The notes under the pieces: model-generated
The model's database searches: none
What the model saw: the letters and a program-made list of their open reading frames with translations, nothing else
Told to the model about the DNA's origin: nothing
Made by a program: the position numbers and the translations under genes
Shown: positions 11,043-23,900 of the stretch, one piece after another
Numbering within the stretch: the stretch's first letter is position 1
How the letters are laid out: each line of letters starts with the position of its first letter
DNA from: Marchantia polymorpha subsp. ruderalis
Taxonomy: Eukaryota > Streptophyta > Marchantiopsida > Marchantiales > Marchantiaceae
Assembly (NCBI GenBank): GCA_037833965.1
Contig: AP031354.1
Coordinates: forward strand, 9,526,001-9,590,000
DNA length: 64,000 nucleotides
Direction: 5' to 3'

Positions 11043-13028
11043 GGAGAGGAGAACCATTGTTGGGATCTCTCATCTTCAGAGTTTACGTTTCTATCTTCGA
11101 GTGAGCTTCTCTCTAAACCCTAGTGTTACACCAATTTCAACTTCCGAGATAGTTCCACATCCAGTGCACATCCAAGCTCAAAAAAACAACTCCCGTAAAA
11201 ATCGACTCTCTTGCTTTCAAATTTTGAAACTCGAAGCTCGAAACTCAAAAGTGGACGCACTCTATCTATGGAACTCCGTTCTATTTGAAAATTGACAAGC
11301 TATAGCGTACAACATAATCTCACAATGGCAGTTAATTTCAAGCACCGTTTACACTCCAGTCCGAAGTTTCGGCTCTTGCAAGATCCAGCCATCCCCTCAA
11401 ACTTCCAAGACGTATCAACTTTGTGCTCCAGATTGCGTTCGATTTGAGATTTTGCAGGATTGCGATATTTGTCCAACTTCAACTTTACATAAAGTTTCAA
11501 GTTTAGTGCAGACCCAAGCTCAAAGAAACAGCTCCTGTTAAAATTGACTCTCTTGCCCTCAAATCTTGAAACTCAAAGCTCAAAACTCAAAATTGGACGC
11601 ACTCTGATTCTAGAACTCCGTTCGATTTGAAAATTAACACGCTAGAGCGTCATGCTTAATCTTACAATGGTACAAAATTTCAGGCTTGGTTCAAACTTGA
11701 TCCCAAATTTACGGCACTTGCAATTTTTTGCCATACCTTCTCAAAAGGCTCAAACCTCAAAGACGTCTCAACTTTGTGCTTCAAATTACGTTCGGTCTTA
11801 GATTTTGCACGCTCGTTTGCCCAGTTTAACTTCAACTTTCCACAAAGTTTCAGGTCTAGTGCAGATCCAAGCTTGAAGAAACAGCCCCCAAAAAATTGAT
11901 TCTCTTGATTTCAAATCTTGAAACTCGAATCTTAAAATTGAACGTACTTTGTCTTTGGAATTCCGTTCAATCTGAAAATTGACAAGCTATAGCGCTCTAG
12001 GTAATCTTACAATGGCACAAAATTTCAGACTCGTTCACACTCCAACCCGAAGTTACGACCCTTACAAGATTCAGCCATCCCCTCTCAAAAAGCTCAAATC
12101 TCCAAAACGTCTCAACTTTGTGATCCGGATTGCATTCAATTTGAGAGATTTTGCAAGCTCGCGCGCCCTGTCTAACTTCATACTTCTCGCAAAGTTTCAG
12201 GTCCAATGCACACCCAAGCTTAAAGAAACAACTTCAATAAAAATTGATTTTCTTGCTCTCAAATCTTGAAACTCAAAGCTCAAAACTCAAAATTGGACTC
12301 ACTATGTTTTTGGAACTCTGTTCTATTTGAGAATTGACATGCTATAGCGCCTTGCTTAAACTCACAGTGGCCCAAAATTTCAGAACCGGTTCACACTCCA
12401 GCCCAGAGTTACAACTCTTGCAAGATCGAGCCATCCTCTCTCAAAAAGCTCAAACCTTCAATATGTCTCAACTTTGTGCTCCAAATTGCATTCGGTTTGA
12501 GATTTTGCACGCTAAGAAAATTGACAGGCTATAGCGGCCTGCCTAACCTTGCAATGCCACAAAATTTCAGGTCCGGTTCACACTCCATCCCGAAGTCACG
12601 GCCTTGCAAGATTCGGCTCTCCCCTCTCAAAAAGCTCAAACCTCAAAGACATCTCAATTTTGTGCTCCGAATTGCGTTAGGTTTGAGATTTTGCACGCTC
12701 GTGCGCCTTGTCCAACTTCAACTTTCCACAAAGTTTCAAGTCTAGTGAACACCCAACCTTAAAGATTCAGCTCCCGTAAAAATCAACTCTCTTGTTTTCA
12801 AATTTTGAAACTCGAAGTTCAAAACTCAAAATTGGACGCACTCTGTCATTGAACTCCGTTAAATCTGAAAATTGACAGGTCTGCCTAACCTCACAATGGG
12901 CGAAATATCAAGCCCGGTTCACGCTCCAGTCTGAAATTACGACCTCTACAAGATTTGGCTCTACATTCTCAAAAAACTCAAACCTCCAAGACATCTCAAT
13001 TTTGTGGTCCAAATTGCGTTCCGTCTAT

Positions 13029-14369
13029 GAACATCAACTTGAATTTTGTTTTATATTCAAAAGCTTTCATGACATTTTTTCTCATGTTATATATGGATTT
13101 AAATAAATGACAATGCTCATGTAGTTTTAATCCAATAATATAAAATATTCCATCTTAAAACTAAAAATTCATTACATGATGAGCACATACTCTAACTATT
13201 TTAATATAAATGATTTATCATTTGCACAATAATGATAGTTGTCATGTGTATATAAGTAACATCAGATCAGTGTTAATCTAAGTAGAGTTTATGTTAGTTT
13301 CACACTTGTCGTAAAGTATAGTTAAGTGGACTTGAAGAACTATGTGTTCTTCGAGTTGAGTCTTTCAGCAGTATGTTAACTTTTAGTAAGTTGGCTATGA
13401 TGTTCCACAATATTGGTTTGTATTTTTTGAGTGTGTGTGTGAAATGGACTTGGTTTGATTTTCATGTGAGGTTTTGTGATTTACACAGGTAGGGTTGACA
13501 CGAATTTTTTTTACTTGAAGAACTCATAACTCGTTTTTGTATTATGGATATTATGCTTTCTTGCTTGCTAGATTCAGGAGCTTGAAGAATGGACGTATTG
13601 ACATCATGATAAGAAATTAGTGTTCACATAGAGAAAGCTTTAAATGGTTTTTGAATTACGAGTGGACGTGCGTCATTGTCAGTGTTATGTTTTTCCGGAT
13701 TTGAAATACTGTTGTGATCAATCGCTGGAGAAGATCAATGAAGCGTGGAAGAGTGACATCGGAGAAATCCTATCACCTATTAATTGCAAGTTGAATTGAA
13801 TTTATTGACCATAGAGGAGACCTCCTGAATTTGTATGGTTTGTTTGATATTGAATCATTGGTAGGCCCTATACGAATTGAAGATGTGATCTCGTTAGATT
13901 GTATAGGAGTAATTAAATACTCTGTCAATGTTATTGAATTGAATCGCGAGACACTCATCAGTTTAATTTTGGAACAATACAGTTTAGTGAATTGATTGCT
14001 GAAGCTTTATTCTAGCCTTGAAGTTGTGCAGACGTTACGAAAACTTTCTGGCTCGTGTGTACTAGATTGGTAGTAAGAAAAATACTTATTGCGCTTTGGA
14101 GAAGCGTTCCAACGAACTGCGTGAGGATGGTGTCGAGAAAGTTTACAGTATCAGGGATGCATATATGTTTTCTCTTAGGAGATTTGGATGGCGTTCTTTG
14201 GTGACAATGGAGATAAGATGTCATGAGCTGTGTCTGTGGTTTTTGATTTTTTAAAGTGAGTTGGTATTCGAGTACACATGACTATATACTCCAACGTGAG
14301 TGAAAATAAACTAGGCTCTACTGAGGATTAACTCGACTAGATTGAATCCTAATCCGATGTTAATTATAG
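13029..14369. other. AT-rich stretch without a gene
   Basis: The satellite ends abruptly and AT-rich unique-looking DNA follows. Short frames, for example around 13650-13790, do not resemble a known protein. Nothing else was supported. Confidence 0.4.
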
Positions 14370-14590
14370 ATAACACGTATACACATGACAGTTGTCGTGC
14401 GAATGTATATTGTCATATAATTACATTGTTGACATGCTATACTCACAAACACATAATTTGTGGTATATTTATGTATGTGTAAATACTCGTTCCTATATAT
14501 GTGTGTTTGTGAGTATAACATGTCAGCGATGTAGGTTGTATGACGATACATATGCGCACAACATTGTGTGTTAAAATTTTTCTTCACTAC
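14370..14590. repeat. Long inverted repeat, MITE-like hairpin
   Basis: The arm at about 14390-14455 is matched, reversed and complemented, by 14496-14565. Key matched blocks are GACATG(C/T)TATACTCACAAAC and GTCATA, with outer similarity GTGCG...(A/C)ACAC extending toward 14370 and 14590. Loop length is about 40 bp. The folded unit is roughly 200 bp. It fits a small non-autonomous DNA transposon or a hairpin transcript. No clear target-site duplication was found. Confidence 0.75.
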
Positions 14591-16756
14591 ATCCAATTGA
14601 TTTAAACTATCGCAATTTTCTAACATAAACACGATGAAATAGTTATGTCAATTGTTAATGTGAAAAATTCAAGTTGATAAATACTCGGAAACTAATTATT
14701 TGTTATTATTTATTCACAACATATGAAACACACAATTTAATTAAAATATGATAATGAAATGACATTTTAAATCTAATATTCATTATGTATATTCAATATT
14801 TTTACCTTACAATTTAATGGCTACGATCTTGTATTTTCATGGATTTACTAATTCAGATATTTACTTGAAATCCAATTTCTGAAACTCCAAAGTTTTTGTT
14901 AGACTAACATGCAAATTTGTAGTTTTTTTATTTTTCACAAATTAGAATTTCTTCAATTGTTTAGAAAAATAAAAATAATTATTTTATGACACCAAAGGTT
15001 TTTAATTTACAATCAATCAATATATCTTTAATAGATATATTGTGTTTTCAAATTTGCTAGAATTTCTGCAATTTTTAGCTTATGAATATTTACATTATAT
15101 TAATTTAATTCTATTAAAAAATATCTTTAAGAAAAAATGTGACATTTAACTTTGTTTAGTATGATTAAGTTCAATTTTAACTTACAAGTTAATATTGAAA
15201 TAAGAAGGTATGATAAGGAGATGTTTTCTAAATATTGATAAATCCAAAACTTTCATGCTATTTTCATGGCAATTGATAATGAAAATCCTCTAAATTTAAA
15301 AATAAATGTTTAATTTATCCCAAACAAAATACTAAGATATTTTTTTAGAATTTTTCAATATGATTTGAACTATTGTAATACATCAATCACTCAATCAAAT
15401 AAATCAATACAATTGAATGGTACATGACTATTGAACAAGTCTTACGGAAAAAACTACAACTTGACACCATAGTCTTATATATATATATATATATGAAGAT
15501 TGGCAAAATGCAACTTTTCCTCGTGCTGTCTTCAGCGATCGATTCTTTTAAATGGTTCTTCGAGGCAATACCACATCTCATACGCCATCAGTATGAGGTT
15601 GTGCATCGACGTACACGCCTTGTTGTACCCTCCTCTATACTTCCTCAATGCTTGATTCTAAATCAGCTCATCATTATTGTGAGACGATGACTGTAACTTT
15701 TAAAATCTTGCTGCTCTTTCCCGTGTGAGTTTGGAATAATTATCACAAATCAACCGGCTTTGATTAAACGTTGGTTTATCACGATCAAGTTAATTGATCA
15801 TTCATCCTGATACAAAGTAAACCGAGGGCATTGCTGCATCGTCTACACCCATCACAGACCCGTCTGCGTCTGATGCTAGGCATAGCCTTTCTCCATACAT
15901 GGGTTTTGGATTCTTCAGATTCAAGCCTTGAATACGGTGCAAGATACTCTAGACTTCGAACGTGGATTTCAAGTCCTGATCACTGGAGATACAGAATGTC
16001 AATATCGAAGTATTTGTTGACATAAACTCCAATCCTCAAAAGGATAAATCCAGATATCGAATTATTCAGATGAAATGTAACGGAAGATCAGAGGCATTAT
16101 GACGTTAAAAGTATCACAGTAATACGGCTGTAAGGTACACATGTTCAACCGCAGTGTTTATGGAACATCTATGTTCTATCGATCAATATGCTCACTTGAC
16201 AGCAGACAGCAACATTCTTCAATCTTCAGCGTAGATGTGGACTTCGATTCTCTTCTCAGACAATGTAATCAAACGCGGAATGCAATTCTGACGTTGAAAG
16301 AGTTGAGGTTAGACAAGAATGTAATGTATGTATCAATATATACATATATATATTTATATAAATATTACAAAGAAGAAGCCAACTTGGCTTCTTTTAAGTT
16401 TGCCTTGAGTCCTCACTTTCGGAGAATAGAATATTGAATCCGAGCCCAAGCAAGTTCGTGCTTAGTGAGCCAAGATCATCGGTGTCTATGTTGTAGATGC
16501 TGTAGTGGTCTGTACAAAATCTTCTCGTGATATGCGTCGATAAAGAATGATAAGTGGACGTGACGTTCCTAAATTGAATGCATACTCCTACTTCACGCTT
16601 CCTTTCATAGGTCTTCGTGGACTTTCGAGAAATTGTCTTGGCTTTCGAGTCCAATCCATGTTGGTGTGACCAGCACACCGCGATAACGTCCGTTCCGTGT
16701 ATGAGCTAGCCCGTTAGTTTATGTTACGCAATCTAGCTCGAGCAGGCTTTGCTCGC
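14591..16756. other. AT-rich intergenic DNA and NYC1 3' flank
   Basis: Very AT-rich to about 15490, with an (AT)n microsatellite at 15476-15494 and another TA-rich run at about 16340-16370. The segment nearest 16756 should hold the NYC1 3' untranslated region. No gene was recognised. Confidence 0.4.
15476..15494. repeat. (TA)n microsatellite
   Basis: About nine uninterrupted TA dinucleotides. Confidence 0.9.
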
Positions 16757-19700
16757 TTATGTTCCTGGCATGTTTCCGTTTGAGCTACTCGTGAAGATGA
16801 TGTAGGCACATATAACAGAGGATGAGAAAAGAGAAACCCAAGTGCCGCTCGGTACAAGTTCCATGGCTGCTGTCACTGACGATCTTTCACGACCTTCCGC
16901 CCACATACGAAGCCTTTCAGTTTCTGCAGCATACACTGCTCTTCCCTGCGCAACGATAGGATGCAATGAGGATGAGCTTCTTGGCTAAGCCTGTAGTCGG
17001 CTTCTCAGAGTTCCAGCTAGTAGAAATGAGTAACGAGGGAACTTGAAAGAGTATTCTTGAGAAGGATTTACATGTGCTCCATTACTTTGGCTAAAACTGC
17101 AAGTTGGAAGCTTCCAAATCGCCCCATTTCTTATATCTGACTACTCTGCGTTTAACTGATAGTTTGAGATAGAAAATGCTGACCTCTTCATCAAACCAGC
17201 GTCCCCGTCGGATCCAAGCCGTCACAATTGCCAAAACGATGCGTGTGGGAGTAAGATAGTTGACTGCCTTGCCTGTACCCGATACGAGACGCATATTTGG
17301 TACCAAAGCTCTTGCAACAGTTTCAGGTTGCTCACATATGAAGTTAAACATCTTCTTGTTTCTAAGAGAAGCACCACTGCACAGGCGACATAGAAAAGGA
17401 GGTTAATATTGAACATCTTTTTCACGCTATAAAGAGAACCCTCGACTCGAATGATCTATCTGATAACTACACCACCCACGTGTTTCGACGTTCACAAAGT
17501 AAACCTTGACATGCGTCAGAATATTGACTTTGCGGCTAATGTCGGGCTACAAACGTCGGTAATGCAGAGCTGTACATGATGGTTGAAAGGTTTTAGTTTT
17601 TGTCAATCAGCTCAAGCCATAAGGTTCTGTAACTGGGGAGAAGAAATTGTCTTCGACGCACGTGGTAAGTGATGAGTCATACCTTAGGAGCAAATCTGTG
17701 AGAACCATGCCAGGTGAAGCAGTATGTAGACCTACACGCGAGCCTTTGTTCTCCTCTAGCAAAGATGAGTTGAGCTGTCTTAAACCACATTTGGTTGCTC
17801 CGTATCTGATTAAAGCTTAAGTTGTCAGAATAATTACAGATTTTGTACTCAAATTCTTAAGTCGAGATAAAAGCACATTACAGCAGAAAAAAAGGCGACA
17901 AAGACTCACGCTGCAGTTAAGGGCGTGCTAGAACCTCCTGACCCAGCTCCATCCATGTTGAAAACATGCCCTCCTTTGGGCTGACTTTTCATCAACTTAA
18001 TAGCTTCTCTGGTACATATCATCGATCCCAACATGTTCGTCGAAACAATCTGCATATAGACTCCTTGTTTAGTTTAAGAATTTAAGAGCAATTTTCGACT
18101 CCGCAAGTAGCATCTTCACTCTAACGCAATGAGAAAGCTTTTATGAGGACACTGAAAGTTTCAGCTAAACGAATCACATAATAAAAGTAATTGAAACCCT
18201 TTGAGCAATATTCTTGCAGCTTTTACTAACTGTTAACAACACATTCTTAAAATCATTGAAAAAAAAACGTGAACGGATGCAACATTCACCTGCTCTAACT
18301 CCTCTCCTGAAAACTCCAATAAGGGTCTGAACCCTTTGTTCACGCCAGCATTATTGATCTGCAACACGTCCGAATTGTAATATTAGCATTTGTGAAATAC
18401 ATAAACCTCATGCTTCAATTCATTCTTCGCAATTTCGGCCTTTTCAAAATCTTCCATGTATAGAGTTCAAGAACCTTAAACGAAATGTGAAGTCACATAA
18501 AACCAGGTCAACGCACCCATATGTTCACAGCTCCAAACTCTTCGACAGCGAAAGCAGCCAACGCTTTCACATCTTCGCTTTTGGATACATCACACGCGAT
18601 CCCTACAACCCGAGGATCAGGTCTTTCAAGCCTAGGCAGTCCAAATAACTCCATCTGAGCTTCTTGAGTTGAAAGTGTGCCACTTTGCTCCTGTACCTCA
18701 GCGCGGAGCTCTTCTACGGTGCTGTTTACTGCTTCAGCGCTGGAAAATAATCATAACAGAAAATTGGCATCCACGCTTTAGACCTTGAAGTGAGGGTCAG
18801 CTGATCTTCTCTAAAGCATGGAACAGCCGTTGCTATGACCGTGTTCATGATTATAGATTGAACAACCATACGAAGAAGAAGAATGGCTAAACATTATTTG
18901 CTAGTACCTGCGAGAAGTTACCACAACGTTGTCTCCATGTCGCAAAAACTCTCGAGCTAGAGCTTTACCCAGTCCACGAGTACTGCAAGTACATACTTGG
19001 TCAGCGGAGCATTGCCAACATTTTTAATCCACATGCATATCATTACTAGAACTGACAGACGTTTCAAAATCCACACGTGAAGATGCTGACCTTCCAGTAA
19101 TCACAACGGTCCGACGTCCAGCCTTGGCATGATTCTCGAGGACCTGACCTGCTCCGATCATAGAACCAACCACAACTCCTGCAAGCCAACTAAACCACAG
19201 CACCCCTTGCTCATGAGGACTACCACCTGCACGGCCAATTGACCTCATCATCAGATAACCGAGGATAAAGAAGTAGGTGATGAGCAAACGGTTCCGCAGT
19301 CGTGAAGTCGTAAAACTGTTGTTAGATTGTGAACATTAAGTGCTGTTGACATTTCAGTGACTCCATCCATCATGTGGGAGTTTGAGGGAAGGTTTTCCCG
19401 TGAACATAGACGACAGCAGGACTCCTAAGACCTTGACGTGTAACATGCAAGCGAATGATAGGCGAGAATACTGCAGAAAACACAGTCAATCGTTTCGTTC
19501 GTACCACGCGCCAAACCTTGTATGCTAGTCTACCTCTTTCAGAAAATACGTAGAAATGGGAAATGCTAAAAAAAATACGATTAACACCCAAGAGAAAACT
19601 TGTTTTACTGGAAGATTGCGAAATTCACCAGTCAATTCGAAGCCTGCTGCCAAGACAGCTCCTGTTCCGGTAGTAATGAAAACGTACTTTCCTAGTTGCC

Positions 19701-20739
19701 TCGAAAACTGCAGAATTCAGGATGAGCGAAAAATGTCGGATTAACGTTCTAGTAGCATAGTCGAAAGAGCCGAAGCAGTACATAATGAAATATGATTGAC
19801 ATAGTCAACTGCTGTGGGCAGCAAAACTGCGTCGGCACTTAATCAAGTCTGCCCAGCAAAACTAGCGTCGTCACCAGGAGCGGACTGTACAGTCAGCTGC
19901 ATAACTATGACCCAAATGTCGGAAGTCCAGAACTTAGTACGTCTTGTAATTAGACACTAAAGATATTCTTAAGAAAAATTCTGACATGAACAACTTACAG
20001 CCATGAAGTCCGATTCGGCCCTCCGCCAAGTGTCAGCAAGTTTCTTCCTCAACGGACCAGCTGGAGATGGGTCAGTGCCATCAAGCAGACGGTATGGTTT
20101 CGGTAGTAGATCAATTTTCTTCTCCTTCTGGGCAGCTGCTGCATTGTCTATCCACGACGCTCCACTAAGAACCCGTATAATTGAGCTTGCAACTTTCTTC
20201 ACACCATCTAGAGTCCCACTAGCGACCCTAATGTCTGCCTCCATAATCTTCAACTGATCCTCAAACATGAAATTTTCGGCAGGTACAACTTCTGGTTCTC
20301 CACCCTCTACATTCTCTTCAGATTCCACGCTAGACAGTGACCCACTTTCTGACTTCTCGACGGTGTCAGCACTTTCACCTTCATTTCCAGCTGCACTGGA
20401 AGTAATCGACAAATATTTTTTTCTGTAAGATAATCTATGGACTTGTTTCCCGCGAGAAAAGAAGTCTAAATTTGAACTTCGCAAAGACTGCTTTCCTCCT
20501 CGGCAACCGCTTCTACAGCCGCTTGGTACTAGCAATGACGCACAAGGCCTGACTAAGACTCGCTGTTGATGCATTCCACATCTCAATCGCTTGGGCAGCT
20601 GGGTACAACACTGAGCGGACAGAGGGCGAAGTTCCGAGAGCGAAGAAAACGCGTCCTTTTCTCTGCCACCTCCACGAATCCGAGAGAAACTCACAAAAAC
20701 GTGCACACCGAGGCAGTTGCCCACCCCGACGATGGCCAT
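16757..20739 (-). CDS. NYC1: Chlorophyll b reductase NYC1 (short-chain dehydrogenase)
   Basis: Ten exons: 19999-20739, 19629-19707, 19091-19226, 18908-18982, 18517-18739, 18290-18358, 17910-18049, 17683-17805, 17184-17361 and 16757-16945. They sum to 1953 nt (650 aa) and all phases agree. NYC1 reduces chlorophyll b to 7-hydroxymethyl chlorophyll a in the thylakoid membrane, the first step of chlorophyll b and LHCII breakdown. Visible features: an N-terminal basic, Ser-rich plastid transit region; two hydrophobic segments (~256-275 and ~290-310); the NADPH-binding motif TGSTRGLG at 317-324; the inserted helix region after TSRS; INNAG at 419-423; MDGAGSGGSS with the probable catalytic Ser near 478; and YGATK (Tyr489, Lys493). 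The C-terminal motifs NYLTP, RRGRWFDEEG and a last membrane segment (TWVSLFSSSVICAYIIF) mark NYC1 rather than the shorter paralogue NOL. The ATG at 20739 is chosen as the first in frame. Met55 is an alternative. The gene appears intact. Confidence 0.95.
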
Positions 20740-20940
20740 CGCTTCAGCCTAACAGCTCAAAGAATCACACGAACACCAAACTCGGGTCCCCAACTCCACC
20801 AGCTCAACGTCAAAACAAAAGCAGAACGAAAAACTCGGTCCACCGACGAGAATTATTGCCACAAAGAATCCCCACAACACTTGCACGAAGCACTGATCAA
20901 ATTCCTACAGATTCCAAGCCTTCGGAGGACAGCATCTGCT

Positions 20941-20949
20941 CTCTTTATA
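20941..20949 (-). promoter_or_regulatory. Candidate TATA box of NYC1
   Basis: Read on the minus strand the sequence is TTATAAAGA, about 200 bp upstream of the NYC1 ATG at 20739. This would give a leader of roughly 170 nt. It lies in GC-rich DNA where such a motif is uncommon. Inferred only. Confidence 0.35.
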
Positions 20950-23900
20950 ACCCTGAGCTCCCGCTCCGTCCAACATCATCTCGCATCGAAATTGATGAAA
21001 CGAGAGAGAGAGAGGGGAGGAAGAAGAAGAAGTCCGGATTGTCGTTGGAGCGTCGGAGCAGAATTCTCCTCGTGGCAAGGTCCACACGCCGCGAGCAGGA
21101 GATCGAACTGACAAGCAAGAGATTACGTGCAATACTTCGAAATGCAACCCTGAAACCTTCCGATTCTGCTCCGGGCTGCACTCTGCAGCAGATCGTCCCT
21201 GGGCTCGAGCACGCTCTCCGCTCTCCGCTCTCCAGCAGCCCCGCGCGCTCCCGCCGGGACCTCGCCGGCAGCCCAGCCTCGCTCTCGGGGGCAGACGCGT
21301 TCCGAGCCGGGCTCGTGGAAGTGGCCCCACATTCAAGCTTGGGCAGTTTCCAACGGGCACGGGACGCTCCCGCCGGGAGGCGTTTTGTACGGGGAGCGTC
21401 CCGACCCTCCCTCCGCGCTTGCTTGCGTGAAGCCCCGAGCCAGCCACGGAGTCGGGGCGCTTTCCACGTGGGCCTCGTCTGTTGCAGCTCGTCGCGTGTT
21501 CATCCCAGACCTACGGAAACAGGCTACTCCCAGTCGGGGCCGCGTCTTGAGCCCTGCCGTCCACTCAAACACCCCGATTTCTTCCCCCACCTCCAATCAC
21601 CAGTCTGCAGTTTCCTCCCCCACCGGGAAACCGGTCGCATCCAGTCACTTTGTCGGCGGCCCACAGCGAAATACTTGCCCGATCGAATCAGACAGTCAGC
21701 CCGTGAAAAACAACCCGGTCTGACCGCGGCTCCCCACCGTCGTTCGATTCTTACCGTGGATCGGTGAACCACAGTGGGGAGGATTTGCAGGTGCTCGGTG
21801 AACTCCGACTGCGCAGTTTGTCGAATATGTACGCTACTGTGAAGCCTATGCGCCGTTAATGTTGCTGGACCGTCCGGTACCGTATCGGAGTATATCAGCG
21901 TGGACTTCAGTAAGCGACGTAAACCACGTCAGAGCGGCTATTAGAGTTGCCACTCGTGCTGATGCAGTCGAATGAACCACGTGGTTACCACGTGGCCATA
22001 TATTTGCAGACATTGTTGCGTGGGGACCGGGTTGCTTACGGAGACCTTACTCCCCGGTCCCGGGTTTGGGTGACAGTTACGCACTGGTCTACAACTGACT
22101 GCCATAACACGATACCCAAAAGTGCGATTGCGACAAGAATGGCTGCGTCGACAACTTCATGCTCACATTCCCATCACGTAGTCCAGTGAGCGAGCGAGCG
22201 AGTTGAAAGCACCCGAGAAATGTACAAGACATGCCAAGATTTGTGTCGAGCTTAAGCTGGTGGTTGCTGCATTTCCTTTCCAGTACTGAATCTTATAATT
22301 CCTGTGCGAACGATTTGGTGCTGTCGCATCGCGACTGTGGCGAAGGAGGTGGCAGGAAATGAATTTTGACGATATTATGCAGCTGCAACCTGCTGTGGCA
22401 GGGGACAATGGGACACATATGCGGAAGAAACGAATTTTGTTTAATGTTCAGAATTTGAAGGAGAAAGCATTAATAAGTCTTATCCGTTCTCTGATCAGTC
22501 TTCGGCTTATAGTGAAACGCATACGATGTGCTTGTACTTACTTGTACGATGCAAGTGTACCAACAACTGCTGCTTGAATCTGGCTTGATGTTCATGTATT
22601 GACCAGGAAATGGCAATCCCAGTAGTTTTCTTGCACATTTGAGCGAGTCTAATGCGAGTACCTAGCATTATTATTTGAAGCTAACCTGCAGACACGACAA
22701 GATACATTGAAAAGCTTGTGGAAGATCCAGAAGTACACTCCCCACAATAATTGGTTTAACTTCTGGGGCTACCCTCTATTACTCGTTTTTCCATCTCTGT
22801 ACGGGCTTATGGGGTGTTCTTATCTTTTTGCTTTTTACTTGGCCACGTACAGAAATTAATGTGTGAGTGGAGTAAATGTTCTGCTTCTAGTGACTGCAAT
22901 TTTTTTCCCTTTCTAATGAAAATCGGTGGTGTTTGATTCTCAGTACCTTGAGAGGATTAGATCCGATGCATAGAGGTGAACAAAGGACAATGAGTCATTG
23001 TCAATGACATAGCTATCATAAAGAAGAGAAACAATCAAAAGAGTGGAGGCATAAGATGGTTCAATGTATCATTGAATGTAGCATGATCCGCACTTGGTCT
23101 TTCTTCTTCGAAAGAGTGCTTTATGCTTGTAAGTACGATCGACTCCTTAAACACGATAAGACAGTTTCAGTCACGAGGAGGTTTCAAAAAGGGGAGCCAT
23201 TAGATAACAAAAAGGAAGACCCCCATCCATTTTGTTATCTACTGCCGTACAAGGAAAAAATGAACCGCACGAAAATATGGGGACTGGAATATTTTCCATT
23301 GCACAATAAATTCAGTTTTGATTCCTTTATGTAGTACTTCCCTCCCAGGCATAGGACAGTCATGACAAATGAAAGCCCTGCGAATATTAAACCCCTATTA
23401 AGCCGTATTAAGTGTACAAGCCAAGGGTATTTAATCCCGCAATGATGTATTTGTCCTAGTAATCCCGAACATACATCGTAGTTGTCGTTAAAATATACGT
23501 ATATTATACCAATACCCAGAAAATGCTGAGAACTGGACTTCAGAAGAAACATCCCGGACTTAAATCTCGAGTTACTGAAATTCATTAACCATAATGTGAC
23601 TTCTTGTGACATACGCTCTTAGAAACATCGAGATTTGATTTAGTAGAACGTGTTTCGGGTGGTGAAAACATGCCGACGTAGCCGTAGTGGACACGGATGG
23701 GCCATAGTCCGGCCCGTTTAGTGTAGGCGCTCGTATGCCGAGACGCCTAAACTACCTAAAATAGACTACGCGGGTGCGCCTACTTATTCTACCCTTCATT
23801 TACGCACACATCTTTTCTCTACAATTACAAGGTACCTGCATCTACTGGAGACATTGGATATGCTAGACACAAAACCATCCACGTTCAGTTTCTATCAAAA

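Larger units (their letters stand above)
10711..11130 (+). mobile_element. Solo LTR inserted in the satellite array
   Basis: A 420-bp block unrelated to the satellite begins TGTAAC and ends GTTACA, a perfect 6-bp inverted terminus with canonical TG...CA ends. It is flanked by CCAAC (10706-10710) and CCAAT (11131-11135), a 5-bp target duplication with one mismatch. It splits the satellite motif CCAACTTCAACTT. A TATA box at 11035-11042 and four upstream CCACGTCA repeats fit a promoter-bearing LTR. No internal retroelement domain is present, so this is a solo LTR left by recombination. Superfamily cannot be told from the LTR alone. Confidence 0.9.
9402..13028. repeat. Satellite array, ~350-bp units
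   Basis: Eleven recognisable repeats of a unit containing CTCAAACCTCCAAGACGTCT, then CTCAACTTTGTGCTCC, GAGATTTTGCACGCTCGTGC, CACAAAGTTTCAGGTC, AAAATTGGACGCACTCTG and CACAATGGCACAAAATTTCA. The marker 'TCTCAACTTTGTGCTCC' or its variants recurs near 9423, 9593, 9931, 10283, 10637, 11405, 11756, 12101, 12457, 12641 and 12987. Spacing is mostly 338-356 bp. Two steps are about half length (170 and 184 bp), and the 768-bp step is explained by a 420-bp insertion. Copies differ by many substitutions, so the array is old. Short open frames inside are repeat-derived and not genes. The right edge is sharp at ~13028. Confidence 0.95.

Noticed and set aside
9427-12745. Repeated ~70-90-codon frames with similar peptides
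   Set aside because: They are translations of the satellite units; frames differ and break between copies.
19370-19591. A 73-codon minus-strand frame within NYC1
   Set aside because: It lies in the 402-bp intron between exons 2 and 3; the flanking exons join in phase without it.
20566-21767. Frames of 181 and 303 codons, plus strand, opposite the NYC1 5' end
   Set aside because: They run through the NYC1 first exon and promoter on the opposite strand, are Arg/Ser/Pro-rich and match nothing. They are best explained by GC content.
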